64,000 nucleotides of DNA from Pachyseris speciosa (Eukaryota; Cnidaria; Anthozoa; Scleractinia; Pachyseridae): NCBI GenBank assembly GCA_016490735.1, contig JAEMWC010001403.1:1-64000 (forward strand). The letters are read 5' to 3'. The stretch's first letter is position 1, and every line of letters starts with the position of its first letter. This document shows positions 11,141 through 20,929 of this stretch, in pieces. The notes below the pieces were generated by a model. That model was given only the letters and a program-made list of their open reading frames with translations. It was not told the origin of the DNA and made no database searches. The position numbers were made by a program, and so were the translations under genes.

Positions 11141-11200
11141 TTGGCGACGAGGTAAATTACACTTCAAAGAAGAAGAAACCACGGAACTTTCCCAAAAATC

Positions 11201-11914
11201 ATGGATGATCACGAGAGAAACCACATCAAAACATTCGACTGCTACGGTGACCAAAACACGCTCGGTTTAAGATGGAAGCGATGGCTTACTGCGTTCGAGC
11301 TATTTGCAGACGGAAAAGGCCTGATCTTAAATGAGGAAAACGCAAACAACAGACAAAGAAGACGTGCATTATTGTTACACCTCGCAGGAACAGATGTTCA
11401 AGATATCTTCTCCACCCTCCCAAACACAGGAGACGCGAAGGACTACAAGAAAGCGATAGACGCGCTGAACGCATACTTCGTACCAAAGGTCGACACGATG
11501 TACGCCAGGCACTGCTTCAGACAGCTCACACAAGCCCCCGGGGAGACAATTCGACAGTTTGCCACTAGGCTCAGACGTGCAGTGAAAGATTGCAACTACG
11601 GGAAGACACACAACCAGATTCGTGATGAAATACTCTGCAAATGCACTAACACGTACATCAAGAGAAAACTGCTGGAAGAAGGTCATGGCCTAACCTTAGC
11701 AAGATCACTTGAAATAGCTGAAAACTGCGAGAAAGTTGACACCCAACTTAGTGCAATGAGCCTGGACGGAAGAGGAGAAAATCCAGCTGTTGTAAACCGC
11801 ATAAAGGAAACAAGAAGAGGCCTGGTAAGAAGAATCAGTCACGTGGTCCCAAAAAAGATTCAGATACGACCTGTTATCGATGCGGTAGACCCGGACACTT
11901 TGGCAAAGACCTGA
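11201..11914 (+). pseudogene. gag region of gypsy 1, frameshifted at its 3' end
   Basis: 238 codons from an ATG at 11201, 60 nt after the 5' LTR. Lys/Arg-rich and helical, with FRQLTQAPGETIRQFATRL near residue 105, typical of retrotransposon gag. The frame ends at 11914, but the CCHC zinc knuckle (C-x2-C-x4-H-x5-C, from 11872) is read in the pol frame, so a shift occurred at about 11.80-11.85 kb. It may be a mutation or a displaced programmed shift. Confidence 0.75.
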
Positions 11915-12054
11915 CCTGTCCAGCAAGAGGACAATTCTGCCGTAAATGTGGAATGGAAGAGCGATGCAAGACAAAGCAGAAAGGTGGCGTAAGACAAACA
12001 AGGATCAAACAACACAGGGATCCCAAGAGGGGCGCTGCAAACGTGGTCGATTAC

Positions 12055-15000
12055 TAAGATAATGAAGATGACCCTATATATGCATTTGTAGTCGGCAATG
12101 AGAAGCGAGAGAAGATTGAAGTCACTGTCGGAGGTTGTAAGCTGAACATGATTGTGGATTCTGGAGCAAGCACCAACATCATCGACAAACAAACGTGGGA
12201 GTGGCTAAAGAAGAATAAAGTGAAGCGTAAATCAGCTCGCTTGGATAAGAAACTCTACCCGTACGCTTCTCAGACTCCACTGGATGTCATAGGAACATTC
12301 TGTTGTAATGTCATCGCAGGAACGAACTCTGTTAATGCAGAATTCTGCGTGATCAACGGAGAAGGAGATCCCCTGCTAGGAAAAGAAACCGCAATAAATC
12401 TCGGAGTACTGAAGATTGGGATAGAAGTGGCTGCAGTTCATGCAAATCCAAAGAATATTGGTGAGATTCTGCAGGAAAAATACCCAAACGTCTTCAATGG
12501 CATTGAAAAGCTGGAAGGCCGAGCGGTCAAGCTCCACATCGATCCAAACGTAAAGCCAGTGGCCCAGCCAATACGGAGAACTCCTTTCAGTCTTAGATCC
12601 AAGGTGGAAGAGAAGATTCAGGAACTGGTTGATCTCGACATCATAGAGCCAGCTCAAGGGCCCACCCCATGGGTCAATCCAGTAGTTGTTGTCCCTAAGT
12701 CAGGAGGAGACATCCGCCTTTGCATAGATATGCGCAGGGCAAACCAGGCCATACTAAGAGAGAGGCACCCAATCCCCACGGTTGACGAGATAATGCAGAG
12801 CTTGAATGGCAGTAAGGCGTTCAGTAAACTCGACTTAAAGTGGGGATACCACCAACTGGAATTGACACCTGATTCGAGGGAAATCACGACATTTGTGACA
12901 CATTGTGGATTGTTTAGGTACAAGAGACTGTTGTTCGGGGTTAACTGAGCCTCAGAACAATACCAGTACGAGATCCAGACAGCACTTGCTGGCATAGATG
13001 GACAGGAGAACATCTCGGATGACATTATCGTACACGGGAAGAACCAGGAGGAACACGATGCACGCTTGGAGAGCGTAATCAAGAGGCTCGGGGAGCGTGG
13101 GCTGACCCTCAATGCAGCAAAGTGCCAATTCAGCATGGACGAGCTAACGTTCGTAGGAATGGTACTCTCAGGAAATGGAATCAGCTGCGCAGCAGAGAAG
13201 GTTGCGGCTGTCAGAAATGCAAGGGAACCTCGGAATGCATCAGAGACACGCAGCTTCCTGGGACTAGTAAACTATTGTGGGCGGTTCATCCCCGACCTAG
13301 CAACGATCTCTGAACCACTGAGGCGTCTGACAAAAGCGGGGACACCGTTTGTGTTTGGCAAAGAGCAGAAGGAGGCATTCGAAGAGCTGAAGAAACGCCT
13401 TTCTAGCGCAGAAACTTTGGGGTATTTCGACAAAGACTCCCCAACGCAAGTAGTCGCTGATGCCAGCCAAGTGGGGCTCGGGGCCGTTCTGACACAGATA
13501 CACAAAGGTGGTCCAAGATTTATCAGTTACGCAAGCCGTAGTCTGACCGAAACAGAGCGGAGATATTCGCAGACGGAGAAGGAGGCGCTCGCACTCATAT
13601 GGGCCTGTGAGAAGTTTCACCCTTACATTTACGGGACGCCATTTGAACTTGTAACTGACCACAAGCCACTAGAGGTAATTTACGGCCCAAAATCAAGACC
13701 ATGCGCACGCATCGAAAGATGGGTCCTAAGGATGCAGCCATACAAGTTTAAAGTGAGGTACCAACCAGGACCAAAGAACATCGCTGACTCACTATCAAGG
13801 TTGGTGAACAGTGAAGAGAATGGAAGCAAACGCTCAGCGCAGGCGGAGGAGTATGTACGATTTGTAGCAGTATCCGCAACACCCAGTGCAAGGACCACTC
13901 GTCAGGTAGAAGAAGCATCTGCTGAAGATGATGGACTCGCAGCAATCAGAAAGTGTATCAATGGAAAGCCATGGGATCAGTTGGTCTACAAACAATACCT
14001 TCCATGCAGTGGTGAGTTGTGCACGATTGGACAGTTGATACTCAGGGGGACAAGAATCGTCATCCCGAAGAAACTTAGACCGAGAATGCTATCCCTCGCT
14101 CACGAAGGCCATTTGGGCATCGTTGGAACTAAACAGAAGCTACGCAGCAGAGTATGGTGGCCTGGAATGGAAAAAGATGCCGAGAAATACTGCAAAACCT
14201 GTTATGGTTGTCAATTGGTCAGTCGCCCCAGTCCCCCAGAACCTGTCAGAACAACAGCACTACCAACCGGACCATGGAGAGATTTGGCTGTCGATCTCCT
14301 AGGACCGTTACCAACTGGCGAGTCCGTTCTGGTTGTAGTCGACTATTATAGCCGTTACTACGAGGTTGACATTGTAAGATCCACAGTCACTTCCAAGATT
14401 ATCTCAAGTCTAGAAGAAATGTTTGCAAGACACGGCCTACCAGAGACTCTGAAATCAGACAATGGACCACAGTTCATAGCGACAGAATTTGCAGCATACA
14501 TGGAGCGGCAGGGAATCAAACACCACAAAGTTACAGCTAAATGGCCTCAGGCAAACGGCGAAGTGGAGCGTCAGAACAGCTCACTGCTAAAGCGGCTCCA
14601 GATTGCTCATGCTGAGAACAAGAATTGGAAGGGAGAACTGATCACGTACCTCGCCGCCTACCGAAGTCTGCCACACCCAACGACAGGGGTAAGCCCAGCT
14701 GAACTGCTCTTTGGTCGCAGAATGCGTACCAAGCTCCCAGAGCTGAGTGATGTACATGTAGAACAAGGAGTGCGTGACAGAGACAGCGAACAGAAGAGCA
14801 AGAGCAAAACATATGCAGACACAAGGAGAGGTGCAACATACTCAGAAGTACTTCCGGGTGATCAGGTTCTGGTGCAGCAGGAGAAAAGGGACAAGCTCTC
14901 AACTCGGTTCAACCCGAACCCCTACACAGTCCTGAGCAAACACGGCAACAGCTTGGTTGTACAATCCCGAGAAGGAGTCCAGTACTCACGCAACACCTCA

Positions 15001-15108
15001 CATGTTAAGAAACTACTACAGAACAAGGACACACCAAGTGCACAGGAAGAAACAGTGTCAGAAACACAGAAGCAGGCGGAACCCGCCCAACGGCAAACTC
15101 CAGTGTAG
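12055..15108 (+). pseudogene. pol region of gypsy 1 (protease, RT, RNase H, integrase) with two nonsense codons
   Basis: One frame runs from the zinc knuckle to 15108. TAA at 12055-12057 precedes the protease (DSGAS near residue 5 of the 12148 reading). The reverse transcriptase shows LCIDMRRANQ and KLDLKWGYHQLEL. TGA at 12946-12948 replaces a codon just before the palm motif, which reads ISDDIIV. From 13066: RNase H (VVADASQVGLGAVLT; VTDHKPLEVIYG), integrase H2C2 finger (HEGHLGI...CKTCYGC) and DDE core (DLLGPLP, KSDNGPQF, NGEVERQN). Stop 15106-15108. The remaining 680 codons are clean, so inactivation may be recent. Confidence 0.85.
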
Positions 15109-15438
15109 GAACCAAATGCTGTCGAGCCCACAGTTCCAAGTGCTATTGAGCACAGAGTTCCAACTCTTCCAATCGCTCCTGTACCCGAAGTTTCACCCAG
15201 GAGGTCAAGGAGGCCTAGAGCGGCACCGAGTTATCTTGAGGACTACTATACTTAACTCTCAGAGACACTCTCGTCCGTAATGCGAGAGAACATCGAGACA
15301 CTATCATTGTTGACATTAAGAGATGTATTTGAACTCTCATAGATCCTGTTTTTCGTAGATAGGACTGTTTTTGACATTTTATTAATGTTCTAGCGTTAAG
15401 CTTATAGTGCTACCATTTGTTATCTAAAAGGGGAGGGA

Positions 15439-15537
15439 TGTAGTGTCTTTAGAACCCAGATTCCCTCGTTAGGGCAAGAACGCCTGGTTTAATCCGGTGG
15501 AATCCGTCTTTGTGTCAGACTAGCTCGGTCCACAACA
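15439..15537 (+). repeat. 3' LTR of gypsy 1 (99 bp)
   Basis: Lacks 57 bp present in the 5' LTR. The gap lies between short CTG repeats, which suggests microhomology deletion. Confidence 0.85.
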
Positions 15538-15965
15538 GATTCAATCGGTAGTTTCGCCTCAAAATGACTTATTTCTCGTCAATTAGTACTTTTTTCTATG
15601 TTCTAAGTATTGGAAGGCCTAAATCTCCTCAATAAAGCTGCAACATTTAAATTATTGAAAACCGTTCGTGCACTCAACATTGAGCTTTCATTAAAATAAC
15701 AGAGTTTCGTCGATATAGCCAACACAAGTCCTGCAAAACAGTTATTTCTTAAAGTTAAGCATCGATCAGCGAAGAGAGAGCGTTACTTTTAAATATATTT
15801 TACCCGAAATGCTTCGGCATGTCGACTGAGTCGAAAAGCCGGTCGATCAAACCTCCATCGTCCTGAACGTGACACGGTTGAAGATGACGTTACATGAGAT
15901 TCCACGAACACGTGCGAATCAACCTTTGTTTGAGCGCTATCTTCGGTTTTGAATTGTGGCCGTAA

Positions 15966-16990
15966 GACATAGTTGCTATTATTCGAAAATTGTTGGTGAT
16001 GTTTGCGGACCCAGTGTCAGCAATCCTGCCAATGCTCAGTGTATTTTAATCAGAAAGTGTGACAAGGACATTCGAGGACACCTGAAAGCACTAAAAGTGC
16101 GAGATTCCCAATTGGCAAGATTATTGTTAGTAAGGGCTACTTTTTCTTAAGGTGCGAAGAAATTGAGGAAAGTCATCCTGATACGTGTATCAAGCAGAAA
16201 GCTGTCGGCATAAAATAATATGTTCGGGATACGAAGTCCTTTTGCGTTCCAGTTCCGGGAAACACCACCTCGCACCGTTTTAAATATCTCATAAATTTCT
16301 TTCAGTTGAAGATTTTCATCTATTTCTAGTATCAAATTACCAGCCCTTTTAAAAGTTAAGAGCACCCGAAAGTAGCTTTCTGATCCCCTAAAAATTAGGC
16401 CCGGCTATTGAAGGCGGAGGAGGGGGGGGGGGGGAATACTAATGTACCAGATTTTTCCCCCATAACATACTGGTATAGAGCGTTTTCAGTCACGCAAGTA
16501 AAAAGCTAAAATTATCAACCATTCAATAGATGAAGTCAAGAAATTGTGATATTATAGAAGAGTAACAAATAAACAACATGCCAAAGTCTCAGGGCCGTGC
16601 GATATTCTGTACTCGCGTTATTCGGCAAAATGTTTCTGTTTCTTACTTAGCTATCTCAAAGGTTTTGTTCTCTCTGTTGAGCTTTCAAACATTCACATAG
16701 ACGCTTCTCTTACCATGTTGGCTTTTCAAACCTCAAAAACACACGGTCAATCGATGTTTTCATGTAATGTGGCATGCTTGTGAGCAGACATCTTTATGTC
16801 ACGCACTGTGAAAAACTCTAAAATTGAAACTGCTCTATTTTCAAGACAAAACTGGTAGCTGAAAACATGCAAGCAGATACATTTCTAAAATGTCTTTTAT
16901 GTGAGAAAGATAAAAATGCAAAAGTCTGTTTACTTTTGAATTTTAGTTTTCTTATGACGTCACGTGAAAACCCTCTATACCTCAAAATTC
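15966..16990. other. Interior of the long-armed element, no gene recognised
   Basis: Short open frames on both strands show no domain. A G-run lies at about 16423-16434. Confidence 0.35.
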
Positions 16991-17219
16991 GGGGGAGTAG
17001 GGTTGGCGCAGTGGTGAGATTCCACCAGTGTTTCCCGGGCTCGATTCCCTGACTCGGTGTCATATGTGGGCTGAGTTTGTTGGTTCTCTACTCTGCTCCG
17101 AGAAGTTTTTCTCCGGGTACTCCGGTTTTCCCCTCTCCTCAAAAACCAACATTTGATTCAATTTGAGATTTGTAAATAGTAGCCGAAGAGCCACCTCGTG
17201 GAACTACTACTAATAAATC

Positions 17220-17264
<45 letters not shown>
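16991..17264 (+). mobile_element. tRNA-derived SINE with ATT repeat tail
   Basis: A-box-like GGTTGGCGCAGTGGTGAG (17001) and B-box-like GGGCTCGATTCCCTG (about 17036) head the element. A central domain follows with CTACTCTGCTCCGAGAAG (about 17088) and CTCCGGTTTTCCCCTC, resembling conserved central domains of animal SINEs; identity with a named domain is from memory. It ends in about 45 bp of ATT repeats. Confidence 0.7.
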
Positions 17265-17573
17265 GTAAAATGTCTGCTACTAAATACCTGCAAAAATTCA
17301 TTTAGTTCATGTCTTTATACCGAATACCTAAAATTCTAGAAAAACGAAATACTTTATTCCCGAATTGTGACAAAAAATACAATACCTAAATAAAAACGGT
17401 TGCAGATACCGTATACCAAAAACCCCTAACAGGGCCTGAAAAGTGGGAGTACCAAACGGCTGCGCAATGTGACACGACAGGTTTCTGTTCCTGTGAGGAC
17501 TTTATTTTGGTGCTTTTAGTATCATTTATAAGGATAAAATTGACAATAAATGCTAGCCCGAACAAAGGGACTA

Positions 17574-17689
17574 AGGCCCCGTTTATATGGAGAAAAGTTG
17601 TCCCGGGTAGAAAGGTCACCCGCCTACCCGAGCTACCCTGGGCGAGCCAACTACAATTCCTACAATTCCTTACAAAACTTGGCGAACTG

Positions 17690-17725
<36 letters not shown>

Positions 17726-17976
17726 TGTGACCCTCCTAGCCGGGTCACCCTCTTTCGATGGTAGGGTCACCCTCCTAGCCGAGCCAACTTTTCTCCATAT
17801 CAACACTTTGGCTCGCCTAGCCGGCTCAATTCGGTCAAGGTGAGACAATCAGAGCATTCGCGAGTGCTGCTGGGTCAAGGGTCAACTTTTTCTTATATAA
17901 ACGCTCGCTAAAGTTGACTCGGCTGGGAGGGTGACTCTCTTACCCGGGACAACTTTTCTCCATATAAACGGGGCCT
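17574..17976. mobile_element. MITE with AGGCCCCGTTTATATGG termini
   Basis: Left AGGCCCCGTTTATATGG (17574) and its reverse complement (ending 17976) form terminal inverted repeats of about 36 bp that continue into a GTCCCGGG block. The interior repeats a GGCTCGGCTAG/AACTTTTC theme in alternating orientation. No coding capacity. Confidence 0.7.
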
Positions 17977-18410
17977 AAGCTTTATTTTCTACCTCTCACT
18001 TAGTAATCAAGAAAACATGTCTTGATAAATATTTTTTGTCCATTGTTTGTGACTTTTAATAAACCTTCTTTTCCTAAATGCGTATTTGAAGTGAGTGAAG
18101 ACACCTTGATTTCAACCATCTGCCTTCGTCGTCATGACAACTGTCCTCTAATTGTACTTTTCTCATTGGACCCGGCTGTGGATGGCACGCGTTAAAAGGT
18201 GCGATAAGTTGTCCCACAGGGAATCCAATTTACCATTGTTGGTTGTGCGCTGTAACAAGAACGCTATGACTTCCGGTTGATCCAAACACAGAAGTGCAAA
18301 CAGATAGAAACCGTATCCGCATACGGATTTTTGAATGACAACTAGATATGTTTTTGTTATTTTCCCCTCAATTTCGAACAAAAAGCCATAAATGAAGCGC
18401 TTTATGTCTT
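17977..18410. other. No gene recognised
   Basis: Interior of the long-armed element between the MITE and the right arm. Confidence 0.35.
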
Positions 18411-18888
18411 AAGGCCACAATTCAAAACCGAAGATAGCGCTCAAACAAAGGTTGATTCGCACGTGTTCGTGGAATCTCATGTAACGTCATCTTCAACCGT
18501 GTCACGTTCAGGACGATGGAGGTTTGATCGACCGGCTTTTCGACTCAGTCGACATGCCGAAGCATTTCAGGTAAAATATATTTAAAAGTAACGCTTTCTC
18601 CTCGCTGATCGATGCTTAACTTTAAGAAATAACTGTTTTGCAGCACTTGTGTTGGCTATATCGACGAAACTCTGTTATTTTAATGAAAGCTCAATGTTGA
18701 GTGCACGAACGGTTTTCAATAATTTAAATGTTGCAGCTTTATTTAGGCCATTTAGGCCTTCCAATACTTAGAACATAGAAAAAAGTACTAATTGACGTGA
18801 AATAACTCATTCTGAGGAGAAACTACCGATTGAATCTAGTGCAGACTGATTTTCCTTGGCGGCAGCGAACGATTGTTAATGGCTCGAG

Positions 18889-19352
18889 CACATGCTTCCC
18901 AAGCTCAAAATTCGACTCTGCATCAGCTTGTTTATATAGAGAATTGTATGGGAAAGTCGCCGGTTTGTAAAAAAAAAAATGTGTAAACAACTATCTAATC
19001 AGAAATAAAGTTTTCCTACCTCAAATGTGTCGCGTACTTGTCTCTTGTCCCGATTTGGAAGCCATTCTGACGCCGTTTAGTGAAGTTTTTCGAAATCGTT
19101 GTCTCTCCTTCTAAAAGAACTACTTCTTTTAGAAGGAGAGACAACGATTTCGAAAAACTTCACTAAACGGCGTCAGAATGGCTTCCAAATCGGCACAAGA
19201 GACAAGTACGCGACACATTTGAGGTAGGAAAACTTTATTTCTGATTAGATAGTTGTTAACACATTTTTTTTTTACAAACCGGCGACTTTCCCATACAATT
19301 CTCTATATAAACAAGCTGATGCAGAGTCGAATTTTGAGCTTGGGAATCCTGT
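18889..19352. mobile_element. 464-bp near-perfect palindromic element (hAT-like foldback)
   Basis: 18896-19346 reads the same on both strands apart from a few mismatches (for example near 19050 and 18980), with a 4-nt loop at 19120-19123. Ends are CACATGCTTCCC and its imperfect mate. Flanks GGCTCGAG (18881-18888) and GGCTTGAG (19353-19360) are an 8-bp target duplication with one change. The left arm of the host element (10917-10937) is the empty site. The 8-bp duplication suggests a hAT-type insertion. Confidence 0.75.
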
Positions 19353-19370
19353 GGCTTGAGTCCTAAAATT

Positions 19371-20860
19371 TAGCTATTTAGCTATTCCCTGGAATTAGAA
19401 GTCTTCTTCAGTTGGTTCAGTTGGTTAAGCTCAAAAGGGTCACTTGAAACCAGAACGCAAATGAACTGAATCTTGAAGTGTTTCGATTTGACTTACCCTG
19501 CGAGCAGCCAAATCGATTTGAAACCGTTACTATTTAGGCTAACTTTTGCATTCGTTGTTTGCTCTTGGGATGTTCTTTTCGTCGACAGTCCACGTAAACT
19601 GTGCATATTGATTTAAAAAACCACCAAAAACAAAATGGCGGAGTACTCTCTTTTTAAAGCGAGTGCTTTGGAAAGAAGTAAAAATGAAGTAAACTCTTGG
19701 CCTTAGACACTTCAAAACCGTATCATTTTCGATGCATATTGTAGGTCACGAGACCGTGTCAATCAGAAACCGAGGTGGAGTAAATATAGAAGCGTAAGTG
19801 GAAAGCCTGAAAAACACCTTATTGGTTTTTCGCTCGTCAAAAGGATTTGTGCTAAAGAATTAAAATTAGTTGCTTGGTTCCTGTTTTGCACAATATAGTA
19901 TTTAGGAAAATTCAAGTTGAATTTGGTTTATAAGTCCAGCGTGATCATGAAATATAAACAACAGCTTAGGAGTGACAAAAATTATTAAGTAAATAGATTT
20001 CCTCCATTCAAACGTAATTATTAATGTAAAAGGATATGTATATTATTACTATTAATTTTTAATTTTGTCATGGACATGTATTTAATTCTTAGCTAAATAC
20101 ATGATATGTATATAATTACTATTTATTTTTTATTCTTTATGCATGTTTTTAATTCTTAGATACATACACGACCCCACAAGCAAATCTGTTGCTTTAATCA
20201 CTATCGTCTCTAAATAAAGGTTGTTGTTGTTGTTGAAAGTGGCTCGTCAGCCTCTGAAATGCCATGTTTATGAGCCACTTTCGCAAAATTCTATCGGATT
20301 GTGAGACCATCTAATTATTTAATAATTAGCGTCATACCAAAGAAAATATTGAAACAAGCTTCAAAATTTGCGTTTCTACACGTGCAGTGGTTATCAGTAA
20401 TTCAGTATGTTTGGTAGAATTTCACAGTTGATAAGTAATGGCAGTCAAGACATACGCAAGGATAAAGGATTTATCATACCGGGGAAACCGAATCGCATTT
20501 TTCAAATATCGAATATTTGGTGAAAAAAGAAAATAATAAAATATGTCATTTGAATTTCAAAGTTGAATTACACCTTTCTGGTCGTTCGTTTGCTGCAGGA
20601 TTTTACACACATCTTCGACATTGCATGCAGTTTTACCGTTTCGAGCAGTACAGCTGTATTTTTAAGACAAAAGTACGCAAGAGTGCTTGAATCCGAGACA
20701 CACATCCTATAATCTTACACTATCAATCATCTTGCGGTGAGGAGTTAGCCTAAAGTGCTAAACCCATGATAGGAAAATAAATTGGTTGGTCTAAGCAAGT
20801 TGTGGTGGTATTGCAATGACAGCAAAAAACGTTAGCTAATAAAAGGCGTTTCGGGTAATC
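19371..20860. other. No gene; flank of ShK-like copy 2 with a LINE 3' end
   Basis: About 20030-20235 is AT-rich and ends ATAAAGGTTGTTGTTGTTG, a plausible LINE tail. From 20393 the sequence matches the flank upstream of copy 1. Near 20837 a TAATAAAAGGCG block precedes the putative transcript start and is conserved in copy 1, so it may be a promoter element. Confidence 0.4.
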
Positions 20861-20929
20861 CATATACTTGTGTGTGACAGAGAAAGCCGTATCTGAGTGT
20901 CAAAACAACTGCACTTTCTTAACACAACA

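Larger units (their letters stand above)
10985..15537 (+). mobile_element. Ty3/gypsy LTR retrotransposon 1
   Basis: Flanked by a perfect 5-bp target duplication GATTC (10980-10984 and 15538-15542). LTRs at 10985-11140 and 15439-15537 begin TG and end CA. A primer-site candidate TTGGCGACGAGG (11141-11152) follows the 5' LTR, and a purine tract (15426-15438) precedes the 3' LTR. Inside, in order: gag, CCHC knuckle, protease, reverse transcriptase, RNase H, integrase. It is dead: gag and pol frames disagree near 11.8 kb and pol has in-frame stops at 12055-12057 and 12946-12948. An uninterrupted copy of the target is present at 18832-18836. Confidence 0.9.
10917..19370. mobile_element. Large element with long inverted arms, carrying two nested insertions
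   Basis: Left arm: 10917-10984 plus 15543 to about 15965, interrupted by a Ty3/gypsy element. Right arm: about 18411-18888 plus 19353-19370, interrupted by a 464-bp palindrome. The rejoined arms are near-identical inverted repeats of about 0.5 kb with outer ends reading AATTTTAGGA/TCCTAAAATT. The interior (15966-18410) has no recognisable transposase, so this is either non-autonomous or an inverted duplication. I found no convincing flanking target duplication. Confidence 0.55.

Noticed and set aside
13272..13662. Overlapping minus-strand frames in gypsy 1
   Set aside because: Antisense shadows of the RNase H region.
10917..19370. Target duplication for the long-armed element
   Set aside because: The flanks tgagcg and tagcta do not match convincingly in any register I tried.
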